Positions 1-7,201 of a stretch of DNA of 17,305 nucleotides are shown in pieces (the first letter of the stretch is position 1; the number at the start of each line of letters is the position of its first letter). Under the pieces are notes generated by a model, which had not been told where the DNA came from, did no database searches, and saw nothing but the letters and a program-made list of their open reading frames with translations. This DNA is from CAZTWC01 sp964617105 [NCBI: uncultured Myxococcia bacterium] (lineage in GTDB: Bacteria > CAZTWC01): the NCBI GenBank assembly GCA_964617105.1, contig CAZTWC010000055.1, forward strand, positions 1 through 17,305. Direction: 5' to 3'. Made by a program: the position numbers and the translations under genes.

Positions 1-579
1 ATCAGCACTAGTATTGCGGGCCATCATGCCCAGAAGCACGCTTTTCCCAACCCCTGAACCGGCCATTATTCCAACCCTCTGACCTTTAGCAATGGTATTC
101 AACCCATCAATAGCCTTGATTCCCAATGACAAAGACTCACTTATGGCGGGACGCTGAAGAGGATTTATTGGTTCTGAATACAGAGACATAGTATTATCCT
201 CCAAAATAGGACCCTGGTCATCTATAGGCAGCCCCAGGCCGTTAATAACACGGCCCAGGTATGCATTGCCCACATTTATAGTAGCCTCCTCTTTAATAAC
301 CTGGATATGAGAACCGTGCTTAATGTTTTGTACCGGTTTTAGGGGCATCATCAGAGCCACATCGCCCTTAAAACCCACCACTTCGGCTTCAATAGGATCC
401 ATCTGGCGGCCGGGAGTGATCTGCACCACCGAGCCTAGTCTTGCTCCTGGAACAATCCCTTGCACCACCAGCCCCACCACTTGCAATACTTTTCCTCGCC
501 TGGATATTTTTTTGGTTTGCTGCAGTGAATTGTTAATAGCGTTCCAGTTAAAAAGGGATTGGTTAGACGGTAAATTCAT
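1..579 (-). CDS. fliI: Flagellar protein export ATPase FliI, N-terminal part (cut by window edge)
   Basis: The ATPase of the flagellar type III export apparatus, acting at the cytoplasmic face of the basal body with FliH and FliJ. The 193 codons visible cover the beta-barrel N-terminal domain (about residues 25-100), the F1-ATPase-like segment LGRVINGLGLPID (108-120) and the start of the catalytic domain with the Walker A P-loop AGSGVGKS at 173-180. Family members have roughly 430-460 residues, so over half is missing beyond position 1. The ATG at 577-579 lies inside the end of fliH (17-nt overlap), which implies translational coupling; this start was found by reading the frame, since the ORF is open at the window edge. 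The P-loop plus the position after fliG and fliH separates it from ATP synthase beta and from injectisome ATPases. Identity is close to certain. Confidence 0.95.
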   Translation of the reverse strand, partial: MNLPSNQSLFNWNAINNSLQQTKKISRRGKVLQVVGLVVQGIVPGARLGSVVQITPGRQMDPIEAEVVGFKGDVALMMPLKPVQNIKHGSHIQVIKEEATINVGNAYLGRVINGLGLPIDDQGPILEDNTMSLYSEPINPLQRPAISESLSLGIKAIDGLNTIAKGQRVGIMAGSGVGKSVLLGMMARNTSAD

Positions 580-1480
580 CAATATCCTCTCCTGATGGAG
601 GCTGAGTTGCTTCAACCGGCTGCTCTCCTTGAGCCTCCATCTGCTGCTGCTGGAGGTCAGTCAGGATATTTCCCAGTTGATTTTCCAGGGTGGAGTCAAT
701 GGCAGTGCCTTCGGTTTCCAGGGAAAATCCCCCCTGCTCTACGGCGGGATCATCTTGGATCAGTATCTCATTAATTCCTTCAAAACCATCAGTAATACTT
801 CCTCGCTGGGTTCTTACCGCCACCGCATCCTGGGGATTTAACTTCAGGATAATTTTATCGGCCCCCATAACTTCAGGCATCAATTTGCGAACCAGATTGA
901 TCAGTATTTCCGGCTTTATAGACACCTCTTGCTGGATTACACTTTTAGCGATTTTTACAGCCAGTTCAACCGCATCGTAGCGCACTTTGTCCACCAACTG
1001 TATGTTCAATATATTCAACTGCTCTATGCTCATCTGCAAGCGGCTCAAGTAGACACTCGCCTCTGACTGGGTAGTTATAGCCTGGGTTTTCAAACTCTCC
1101 ACTTCACCCAAAGCGTTGTTCAGCCCCTCCTGGTAACCTGCTTGAGTCATCTGCTGAAAAAGGGCCTCCAATCTACCTACACATTCCTGGTAAGCCTCCG
1201 ATGAAGTCAAGTAGACTCCGTGGTAGATCTCATCCACAATTTTTTCCGCCTGCGCCCGGGGATCAGTTTCACCGCCTTCAGCCTGTGGTTGCTGGTCTGG
1301 TGGCAATGCCCTGCCCAGGTGAGGAAATTTCAGCGAATGAGCAAAGATCTTGCCATCCTCTTCCCTGATAACATTTTCAGAACTGCGGTGATAAATAGGT
1401 TGATCATAATTGGTAAAGTCAACCTGACCAACTGCCGCCTCGGTTTCCGGACCTTTTTTTAGTAAATTAGACAAGCACAT
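563..1480 (-). CDS. fliH: Flagellar assembly protein FliH
   Basis: The stator-like partner of the FliI export ATPase, which it regulates and docks to the C-ring. It has 305 residues, somewhat long for the family. The N-terminal about 90 residues are polar and variable, followed by a predicted coiled-coil stretch (about 75-160) and the conserved C-terminal FliH/YscL-type domain (about 165-280) with the family ending GGFSLETEGTAIDSTLENQL. The last about 25 residues are an acidic, Gln/Pro-rich extension. I saw no tryptophan anywhere, although N-terminal tryptophans are used for FliN/FlhA docking in enterobacterial FliH, so docking may differ here. The ATG overlaps the 3' end of fliG by 14 nt and the stop overlaps fliI by 17 nt, giving a tightly coupled fliG-fliH-fliI unit. 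Confidence 0.93.
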   Translation of the reverse strand: MCLSNLLKKGPETEAAVGQVDFTNYDQPIYHRSSENVIREEDGKIFAHSLKFPHLGRALPPDQQPQAEGGETDPRAQAEKIVDEIYHGVYLTSSEAYQECVGRLEALFQQMTQAGYQEGLNNALGEVESLKTQAITTQSEASVYLSRLQMSIEQLNILNIQLVDKVRYDAVELAVKIAKSVIQQEVSIKPEILINLVRKLMPEVMGADKIILKLNPQDAVAVRTQRGSITDGFEGINEILIQDDPAVEQGGFSLETEGTAIDSTLENQLGNILTDLQQQQMEAQGEQPVEATQPPSGEDIDEFTV

Positions 1481-2477
1481 CCTCCCCTTCGCCGCCGGCG
1501 ATTATAATTTTGCCCTCTTCTTCCAGCCTCATGGCGATATTAACGATTTGCATCTGCGCCCTTTCCACCTCAGAGAGTCTCATAGGTCCTTTGGTTTGAA
1601 GGTCTTCCTCCACCATAGAGGCAGCACGCTTGGACATGTTGCCGAATATCTTGCATTTCAACTCCTCACTGGTGGCTTTAAGAGCAATCACCAGGGTTTC
1701 ATTCTCAATCTCCTTTAGTATCTGCTGAATACCGCGGCCATCAACATTTATCAGGTCATCAAAAGTAAACATCTTCTGGCGAATCCGGTCGGCCAACTCG
1801 GGTTGGGTTTCGGAAAGTTCGTCCAGAATATTTTTCTCATAGGTTTTTTCCATATTATTTAGCATCTCGGCCACCATCTCCACACCGCCAACATTTGTGG
1901 ACTCGATGTTGCCCATGGACAAAATTTCGTCCTGTATGGCCTGCTCAACTTCATTGAGTATATCGGGAGTGACATTTTCCAGTTTGGCGATACGTAGAAC
2001 CACCTCCACCTGCAACTCTTCAGGCAGCAAAGGTATAATTGAAGATGCTTTGTTGGTTACCGTATGAGCCAGGAGTAAAGCAATCGTTTGCGGATGTTCC
2101 TTTCGGATAACGTTGGCCAGGGTTTGAGGATCCGCTTCAGATAAATTCTCCACCGAAGACTTGGTCTGCCGCTTCAGGTGGGCCATCAGATTTCTGGCCT
2201 TTTCCGGACCCATAACCCTGGTGGCAACCTCCTCCAAAAATTCGCCGCCGCGCATAAGGAAACCGGAATCGTGCTTCACCTCTTCGGCAAATTGCAAATA
2301 AACCTCATCAACAACAGTTGGAGAGATGGTTTGAACTGTTTCCAGGGCCATACCGATATCCCTGATCTCTTTTTGATTCAGGTTACGAAAAATATCGGTG
2401 GCCACATCTTCGCCTAAAGAAAGCAAAACCAGGGCCGATCTTTGGGCGCCCGTTAAATCAGTTGACGTGGTAACCAT
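1467..2477 (-). CDS. fliG: Flagellar motor switch protein FliG
   Basis: C-ring switch and torque protein, which binds the FliF C-terminus through its N-domain and the stator through its C-domain. The 336 residues match the usual length. Visible hallmarks are the middle-domain motif EHPQ at 127-130, the segment MFTFDDLINVDGRGIQ in the linker/C-terminal part, and a C-terminal charged helix with Lys, Lys-Arg, Glu-Glu-Asp and Arg positions like those known as torque residues. The start ATG (2475-2477) has a strong Shine-Dalgarno AGGAG six bases upstream. It is separated from fliF by a terminator and has its own sigma54-type promoter, so it heads a second transcription unit with fliH and fliI. A 20-codon ORF ends two bases before this ATG. 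Confidence 0.97.
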   Translation of the reverse strand: MVTTSTDLTGAQRSALVLLSLGEDVATDIFRNLNQKEIRDIGMALETVQTISPTVVDEVYLQFAEEVKHDSGFLMRGGEFLEEVATRVMGPEKARNLMAHLKRQTKSSVENLSEADPQTLANVIRKEHPQTIALLLAHTVTNKASSIIPLLPEELQVEVVLRIAKLENVTPDILNEVEQAIQDEILSMGNIESTNVGGVEMVAEMLNNMEKTYEKNILDELSETQPELADRIRQKMFTFDDLINVDGRGIQQILKEIENETLVIALKATSEELKCKIFGNMSKRAASMVEEDLQTKGPMRLSEVERAQMQIVNIAMRLEEEGKIIIAGGEGEDVLV

Positions 2478-2479
2478 AT

Positions 2480-2542
2480 TTATCTCCTAAAGAAAATTAG
2501 ACTAACAATTACAAACACTGGTAAAAGGTCGCTAACCGTCAT
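2480..2542 (-). CDS. Possible 20-residue hydrophobic leader peptide before fliG
   Basis: An ATG at 2540-2542 opens a 20-codon frame whose product starts MTVSDLLP, continues as a hydrophobic run (LLPVFVIVSLIFF) and ends in Arg-Arg. Its last codons AGG AGA TAA are themselves the Shine-Dalgarno region of fliG, and the stop lies two bases before the fliG ATG, a layout that allows coupled translation. An AGGAG lies just before its ATG but with only one intervening base, which is too close to be ideal; GAGG slightly further up is an alternative. The AGGAGT and the A of the ATG are one arm of a 7-bp hairpin (2542-2548 with 2571-2577). Whether it is translated is unknown. It could be a small membrane protein, a leader peptide or chance. 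Confidence 0.3.
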   Translation of the reverse strand: MTVSDLLPVFVIVSLIFFRR

Positions 2543-2577
2543 ACTCCTCTCTCATTGCTATTTTAGAAACAGGAGTA
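2542..2577 (-). promoter_or_regulatory. Hairpin in the fliG 5' leader
   Basis: TACTCCT (minus-strand copy at 2571-2577) can pair with AGGAGTA (2542-2548) across a 22-nt loop. The downstream arm contains the AGGAG and the first base of the ATG of the small leader ORF, so pairing would hide that start. The stem is only 7 bp with a long loop, so stability is modest and chance is possible. Confidence 0.25.
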
Positions 2578-2596
2578 ATTACCAACAATTAAATAC

Positions 2597-2612
2597 TGCA
2601 AATATTATACCA
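2597..2612 (-). promoter_or_regulatory. Sigma54 (-24/-12) promoter for fliG-fliH-fliI
   Basis: On the minus strand the sequence reads TGGTATAATATTTGCA: GG, ten bases, GC, with TGGYRYR at -24 and TTGCA at -12, fitting the degenerate sigma54 consensus throughout. It is preceded by GGTTT, the same flank as the flgB promoter at 5777-5792. Expected start is near 2586, giving a leader of about 108 nt. The site also contains TATAAT (2604-2609), but no good -35 hexamer lies 17 bases upstream, so sigma54 is preferred. The nearby NtrC-type activator supports this. Confidence 0.75.
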
Positions 2613-2724
2613 AAACCACTATAACCTCATTAGCCATATATTACGCTGGTTCCCTATTTTGAATCTGCATATTGATGTCATCCTTTTGACTATAATTGTA
2701 CTCTCTAGTAGAAATAATGTCAAA

Positions 2725-2775
2725 AATAAACCCCCGGTTGATGCTTTGGTGCTTCAACCGGGGGTAGTTATTTTT
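2725..2775 (-). terminator. Intrinsic terminator between fliF and fliG
   Basis: An 11-bp perfect inverted repeat, CCCCCGGTTGA (2731-2741) and TCAACCGGGGG (2754-2764), encloses a 12-nt loop. Read on the minus strand the stem is followed by TTTATTTTT; read on the plus strand it is followed by TAGTTATTTTT, so it could act in both directions. The G/C-rich stem plus T-run is a textbook rho-independent terminator. It lies 37 nt after the fliF stop and upstream of the fliG promoter. The rest of the 324-nt gap holds that promoter, the leader hairpin and the small ORF; nothing else was recognised between about 2613 and 2724. Confidence 0.85.
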
Positions 2776-2801
2776 GAGTGAGCCCTAAAGTTTAATTAAC
2801 T

Positions 2802-4433
2802 TTATGCTGGTTTTTCCTTCAACCAACTCTTGAGGATCTGGGCGGTTTGAGCAGCATTTTCCTTTGCGAAATCCTGTACTTTGCGGCGAGCGTCTTTTTG
2901 CGCTTCCAGCAGTAACCGCTGCTCCTCCATGGTGGCATCCAGCGTCTTTGTCTCCTGATCTTCTTCTACTTCCCCAGATGCCAAGGCAGCAGCTCTTCTG
3001 ACTCCGTCATAATCCACTGGAATGGGCGGTGCGATAGTAGTGACCCACCTGACCATAGGGCGCATGATAAAGAAGACCAGAAGCAGGGTCATCAATAAGT
3101 ATATCAAGAATTTCCCGCCCTGCAGAAGTTGGCGCACCAGGTGGGGAGTGAGAAAAGGTTCTTTGCCATCATCTTTTATCTGGTGAAATTGTACACAGGA
3201 AACTTCTATCTGGTCACCACGCTGCTGGTCGAATCCCACCGCCTTCATAACAATACTTTCCAACTCTTTAATCTCTTTTGCTGAACGTTTGGCATACTGG
3301 GTAGCGCCCTCTTTTTCCTGATAGATCCCATCTACCATGGTGGCCACCGAAATTTTCTTCAAAGTGCCCACCGGCACCACCGTATGTTTAATCACTTTGT
3401 TGATTTCGTAATTGGTAACCAGACTGTTACGATTGGAGTCAATAGTGGAGTTTTTGTCATCGGCCACTCCCTCGCCAACCGGAATATTGGATTGGGAACC
3501 TGGCACTCCACCAGGCATAGGGGTTTTGCTGCGGCTGCTCTCAGTGGTATTTTGCTCACTCCGGGCCACCTGATTTTCAGGGTCATATATCTCCTCGGTC
3601 TGCTCCACTTTGCTGAAGTTCATCTCTGCGGTTATCTGCACCACCGCCTTACCGGGCCCCATCACCTTTTCCAACATCCGCCTCACCTTTTCTTCCAGAT
3701 TACGCTCATAATTGCGTTGGTATTCCATTATAGTGGACCCGCCTCCCATGGCAAACTGTTCATCCGAGGGCTTGGAGAGCACCTGTCCATTATTATCTAC
3801 AATGGTAATATTATTAGCAGCCAATCCTTCAACACTAGAGGCCACCAGGTGTTTTATCCCCTGGATCTGAGATTTGTTGAGACTAAAACTTTTATTAAAT
3901 TCCAAGATCACCGAAGCGCTGGGCTCTAGTTGATCTTCTTTAAAAAGGCTTTTTTCTGGAATAACAACATGTACCCTGGAGGAGGAAATACCATCGATAC
4001 TGTTGATAGTGCGGCTCAACTCCCCTTGCAGGGCGCGGCGGTAATTCAACTTCTGCATAAAATCGGTCATGCCGATGTAGCTTTGGTCAAAAAGTTCAAA
4101 ACCACTACCGCCCCCCTTAGGCAGGCCGGCGCTGGCTAACTTAATTCTGACATCATAGAGTTTTCCTGCCGGTACCAGGATAGCAGAGCCCCCGGCTTCC
4201 AGTTGGTAGGGAACTTTTAAGTCATTCAATTTTTCCACCACCTGGCCGGCATCTTTTTGATCCATATTAGAAAAAAGATATTGGTAATCCATGGTATTGG
4301 TGGCATATATAATGTATCCGAAACCAGCCATGATTAAGAGTGCCACCATGGGTATTACGACTCTGGCGCTTGGGGGGATATTTTTCCAAATAACGGAGAC
4401 CTGCCGGAAAAAAAGATTGATTCGCTCACCCAT
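2802..4433 (-). CDS. fliF: Flagellar MS-ring protein FliF
   Basis: Inner-membrane ring protein on which the rod, export gate and C-ring are built. It has 543 residues, typical for FliF. Two membrane helices flank the periplasmic ring-building region: about 23-44 and about 441-461 (LIYLLMTLLLVFFIMRPMV). Between them lie the secretin-like RBM domains, with conserved runs such as GLPKGGGSGFELFD and NYRRALQGELSRTI. The cytoplasmic tail of about 80 residues ends in a helix containing AAQTAQILKSWL, the FliG-binding end. The start ATG has GAGGT five bases upstream. It is the last gene of flgB-flgC-fliE-fliF, 87 nt after fliE with a palindrome in the gap, and is followed by a strong terminator that isolates it from fliG. 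Confidence 0.97.
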   Translation of the reverse strand: MGERINLFFRQVSVIWKNIPPSARVVIPMVALLIMAGFGYIIYATNTMDYQYLFSNMDQKDAGQVVEKLNDLKVPYQLEAGGSAILVPAGKLYDVRIKLASAGLPKGGGSGFELFDQSYIGMTDFMQKLNYRRALQGELSRTINSIDGISSSRVHVVIPEKSLFKEDQLEPSASVILEFNKSFSLNKSQIQGIKHLVASSVEGLAANNITIVDNNGQVLSKPSDEQFAMGGGSTIMEYQRNYERNLEEKVRRMLEKVMGPGKAVVQITAEMNFSKVEQTEEIYDPENQVARSEQNTTESSRSKTPMPGGVPGSQSNIPVGEGVADDKNSTIDSNRNSLVTNYEINKVIKHTVVPVGTLKKISVATMVDGIYQEKEGATQYAKRSAKEIKELESIVMKAVGFDQQRGDQIEVSCVQFHQIKDDGKEPFLTPHLVRQLLQGGKFLIYLLMTLLLVFFIMRPMVRWVTTIAPPIPVDYDGVRRAAALASGEVEEDQETKTLDATMEEQRLLLEAQKDARRKVQDFAKENAAQTAQILKSWLKEKPA

Positions 4434-4460
4434 GGTTTACCTCTTTAAATCAGTTTAAGG

Positions 4461-4503
4461 TCAACCCGGGATTAAAATCCCGGGAATTATTTTCGTTCTT
4501 AAT
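4461..4503. repeat. Dispersed palindromic element, copy A (between fliE and fliF)
   Basis: The core CCCGGGAT-TAAA-ATCCCGGG (4465-4484) is a perfect 8-bp hairpin with a 4-nt loop, followed by a T-rich stretch that includes TTCTTAAT. The 43-bp segment matches 13367-13409 at 36 positions when read ungapped in the same orientation. On the transcript strand (minus) the hairpin is not followed by a T-run, so it is unlikely to terminate fliE-fliF transcription, but it would fold in the mRNA. Only two copies are in this window. Confidence 0.6.
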
Positions 4504-4520
4504 TGTATTACCGGCTCCAA

Positions 4521-4841
4521 TCAAATCCCCATCCTCATCACTTCCTGGTAAGCCTGGATTACCTTGGAGCGGATGTTCGACATCAGCCGCAGAGAGAGAT
4601 CTGCCTTCTCCAGTGCAATGGCGGTTTCGTGGAGATTGTTATCGCCTTTGATAAAATTTTCTACAGATTTATCCGCTCCCGCCTGGTCATTGTTGACTTT
4701 TTCCATATATCCCTTTAACGAAGATACAAAAGAGCCAACTTTTTCTTCTGGATTGTCGTTCAGCTTTACCCTGCCAGACAGCCGATCCTGTAAAGATCCA
4801 GCCGAGTTCAGTAAATTTGTGCTTATAGTAATATCCTTCAT
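4521..4841 (-). CDS. fliE: Flagellar hook-basal body protein FliE
   Basis: The adapter at the MS ring/proximal rod junction, and an early export substrate. It has 106 residues, the usual size. The C-terminal half carries the family signature, reading LHETAIALEKADLSLRLMSNIRSKVIQAYQEVMRMGI in consecutive parts, ending in the typical Met-x-Met-x-Ile/Val tail (MRMGI). The start ATG has AAGGAA upstream. It lies 18 nt after flgC in the order flgB-flgC-fliE-fliF, the standard order in many flagellates. Confidence 0.95.
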   Translation of the reverse strand: MKDITISTNLLNSAGSLQDRLSGRVKLNDNPEEKVGSFVSSLKGYMEKVNNDQAGADKSVENFIKGDNNLHETAIALEKADLSLRLMSNIRSKVIQAYQEVMRMGI

Positions 4842-4859
4842 GGTTCCTTCCCCCTATCA

Positions 4860-5294
4860 TCACTTGTTGATGGACAATGCCTGTAAGGCCATCCCTTTAA
4901 TAGTAGAAATCACGGTGGTATTGGCCTCAAAAGTACGGGAACAGTTGATCATGTTGACCATCTCTTCCACCACGTTTACATTGGGCATGGCCACATAGCC
5001 TTTGGCGTTGGCATCGGGATGCCTGGGATCATAGACCATCCGGGGAGGCTTTTGATCCTCTTTGACCGAAGTGACTTCCACTCCTTTTACTTGCCTCAGT
5101 TGCTGGTTGAGCATAGAGGAAAAATTTTCCCTTAGTTGCTTGGGCCTGAATACCACATCTTTTCTTTTATACGGTCCGCCCTCCGAGGTTTTGGTAGTAT
5201 TGGCATTGGCCAGGTTACTGGAAATGGTATTTAATCTGGTCCTTTGGGCTTTTAACGCCGAAGCGGAAATTTTTAATGCTGAAAAAAAATCCAT
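4860..5294 (-). CDS. flgC: Flagellar proximal rod protein FlgC
   Basis: A rod protein of the flagellar basal body with 144 residues. The N-terminal rod/hook signature is clear (SALKISASALKAQR, then NTISSNLANANTT at about 23-35), and the C-terminal helix contains NVNVVEEMVNMINCSRTFEANTTVI. A GTG at 5298-5300 would add two residues, but the ATG at 5292-5294 has GGAGG five bases upstream and is preferred. Conserved neighbours are flgB 26 nt upstream and fliE 18 nt downstream. Confidence 0.95.
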   Translation of the reverse strand: MDFFSALKISASALKAQRTRLNTISSNLANANTTKTSEGGPYKRKDVVFRPKQLRENFSSMLNQQLRQVKGVEVTSVKEDQKPPRMVYDPRHPDANAKGYVAMPNVNVVEEMVNMINCSRTFEANTTVISTIKGMALQALSINK

Positions 5295-5320
5295 AATCAC
5301 CTCCGAAAATTATCCACCGG

Positions 5321-5725
5321 TTATCTATCCTGGATTACATATTTTAAAATTGACATCTTCTTGGAGACAAAAGATGCAGTTGCCCGGTATCGCAACTGAT
5401 TGGCTGTTAGTTTAGCCACTTCATTATCCAAATTTACCGAGTTATTATCCAGTCCCGGAGCCTGGGTGGCATCTTTTACTACTTTGGCCGGTTCAACAGT
5501 CCCTCTGGTGCCGCCCAAATTCATGTGGTTCGAATTGGTGGCTTTCAGTTTCACTGATGATGAAGAATCGATAGAACGATTTAACTGTTGCTGAAATTTT
5601 ATATCTTTGGGTTTATAACCCGGAGTGTCAATATTGGCTATGTTGCTGGCGATATGGGTCTGCCGCTGCATCTGAAAATCCATCGCCCTCTGCATCCCTG
5701 TAAACAATTTACCAAAAATCTTCAT
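5321..5725 (-). CDS. flgB: Flagellar proximal rod protein FlgB
   Basis: A rod protein of 134 residues. The N-terminal signature reads QTHIASNIANIDTPGYKPKDIKF, the rod/hook family motif with the Asn-Thr/Asp-Thr-Pro-Gly-Tyr turn. The C-terminal half includes NNSVNLDNEVAKLTANQLRYRATASFV, the usual FlgB ending helix. The start ATG has GGGAAAGGAA just upstream. It is the first gene of the flgB-flgC-fliE-fliF unit, with a sigma54 promoter ending 51 bases upstream of its ATG. Confidence 0.95.
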   Translation of the reverse strand: MKIFGKLFTGMQRAMDFQMQRQTHIASNIANIDTPGYKPKDIKFQQQLNRSIDSSSSVKLKATNSNHMNLGGTRGTVEPAKVVKDATQAPGLDNNSVNLDNEVAKLTANQLRYRATASFVSKKMSILKYVIQDR

Positions 5726-5776
5726 TTCCTTTCCCTCCCGGCGATCTCTATTGACAATCCATACTATATAAATGTT

Positions 5777-5792
5777 AGCAAAAGCGATGCCA
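5777..5792 (-). promoter_or_regulatory. Sigma54 (-24/-12) promoter for flgB-flgC-fliE-fliF
   Basis: On the minus strand the sequence reads TGGCATCGCTTTTGCT: TGGCA at -24 and TTGCT at -12, with GG and GC exactly ten bases apart. It is flanked upstream by GGTTT, the same as at the fliG promoter. The expected start is near 5766, leaving a leader of about 40 nt before flgB. It lies only 30 bp after the stop of the sigma54-activator gene, with no terminator seen between them. Confidence 0.85.
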
Positions 5793-5821
5793 AAACCAGC
5801 GATAAACCCTATTTTTTCCGA

Positions 5822-7192
5822 TTAAACAATATTTTCCAACTGGTAATCTTTAATCTTGTTCCGCAGCGTTCTCAGGCTGATATCAAGACTTTTGGCGGCG
5901 TGGGTGCGGTTACCATTCATATCTTTTAAGGTTTGGACTATCAACTCTCTTTCCATCTTTTTTATAGTCACACCCGCTTTTAGAGACAATTTTTCTTCAC
6001 TTTCATTGTCAATGTTTTGACAAATGTCATTTTCCAGGAACAGATTTTCTGCCATAATCTGTTCTCCGTCACACATCAATATGGCTCTCTCTGCAGTATG
6101 TTCCAGCTCCCGCACATTTCCCGGCCAGGAATAACTTTTTAGCCTGATCAAGGCTTCCGGGCTCAAACTCTTTTTGGGTAGATTGTTGCGTTGACAGTGT
6201 TTATTAATGAAATGGTTACATAGAGGCTCAATATCCTCCACCCGCTCCCGCAGCGGCGGAATAGTTATAGGAAAAACATTGATACGGTAAAAAAGATCTT
6301 CCCTGAATTTACCATCTTTTACCATTTGCTTCAGGTCCCGATTGGTAGTGGTTATAACTCTGGTGTTCACCGCTATGGTTTTTTTACCTCCCAACCGATC
6401 CACTTCAAATTCTTGCAGTACCCGTAAGAGTTTGGCCTGCAGGGATAAATCCATCTCACTGATCTCATCCAGCAAAAGGGTCCCCTGGCTAGCCATTTCG
6501 AATTTGCCCAGCCTCTGATTTATAGCTCCGGTAAAAGCGCCTTTCTCGTGACCAAATAACTCGCTTTCCATCATGGTTTCGGGGATGGCGGCGCAATTCA
6601 AGGCTATAAAACTACCATCACTCCTGGTGGAGTTGGCATGAAAATAACGGGCCAACATCTCTTTACCAGTACCGCTTTCACCTTGAATTAAAACGGTTAC
6701 CTGGCTGCGGGCAATTTTTTTGGCCTTATCCAGAAAAGAGAGCATCTTCTCTTCCCGGGCAATAAAAGTGCTTTTAGATGAGACTGACTGGTTGGTTGTA
6801 ACCAGATCTTCACCAGGATTACGATATCTTTTAACCAGATTTTCCAGCAATTCAAGCGGAAAAGGCTTGGTGATAAAATCAACTGCACCCTCTTTCATGG
6901 CTTTGACAGCATCGTCAACTTCGCCATAAGCGGTCATCATCACAAAAGGGATATCCTCTTGGCTCATTTTTAGACTGCGCAGCAATTCAAAACCATTCAT
7001 TTCCGGCATTTTGTAGTCTGAGATAACCATTTTGGGCTTTTGCTGTTTGATACTGATCAAACCCTCTCTGCCATTGGCAGCAGTAGCCACCTGGTACCCA
7101 CTTCGGCTCAGGGCTTCTGATACAGCAAACCGCATGGATTCATCATCGTCAACTACTAAAATCGGGTTGTTTTCCATATGCAATTCTCCCAT
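5822..7192 (-). CDS. NtrC-family sigma54-dependent response regulator (FlgR/FlrC-like)
   Basis: A three-domain activator of sigma54 RNA polymerase, 456 residues. The receiver domain (about 10-125) has the acidic pocket VVDDDES, phospho-acceptor Asp59 and Lys109. The AAA+ domain (about 142-370) has Walker A GESGTGKE (171-178), the sigma54-contacting loop GAFTGA (218-223), Walker B TLLLDE (238-243) and WPGNVREL (356-363). A Fis-type helix-turn-helix lies at about 428-450. All key residues are present, so it should be a working activator. A second in-frame ATG at 7177 (MENNPILVVDDDES) has GGGAG upstream and would give 451 residues; either start is possible. It follows the kinase gene by 9 nt and precedes the flgB sigma54 promoter, so it is the likely activator of the flgB and fliG units. 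Confidence 0.93.
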   Translation of the reverse strand: MGELHMENNPILVVDDDESMRFAVSEALSRSGYQVATAANGREGLISIKQQKPKMVISDYKMPEMNGFELLRSLKMSQEDIPFVMMTAYGEVDDAVKAMKEGAVDFITKPFPLELLENLVKRYRNPGEDLVTTNQSVSSKSTFIAREEKMLSFLDKAKKIARSQVTVLIQGESGTGKEMLARYFHANSTRSDGSFIALNCAAIPETMMESELFGHEKGAFTGAINQRLGKFEMASQGTLLLDEISEMDLSLQAKLLRVLQEFEVDRLGGKKTIAVNTRVITTTNRDLKQMVKDGKFREDLFYRINVFPITIPPLRERVEDIEPLCNHFINKHCQRNNLPKKSLSPEALIRLKSYSWPGNVRELEHTAERAILMCDGEQIMAENLFLENDICQNIDNESEEKLSLKAGVTIKKMERELIVQTLKDMNGNRTHAAKSLDISLRTLRNKIKDYQLENIV

Positions 7193-7201
7193 TTTGGACC
7201 C

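Noticed and set aside
2604-2609. TATAAT as a sigma70 -10 for fliG
   Set aside because: No acceptable -35 lies 16-18 bp upstream, while the same bases fit a sigma54 site throughout. It is kept as an alternative only.
3384-3929. A 181-codon plus-strand frame
   Set aside because: Antisense to fliF, which is unambiguous, and no protein family is recognisable.
4465-4484. The CCCGGGAT hairpin as a terminator between fliE and fliF
   Set aside because: On the transcript strand it is followed by TTGACCTTAAAC, not a T-run, so termination is unlikely; it was kept as a repeat.
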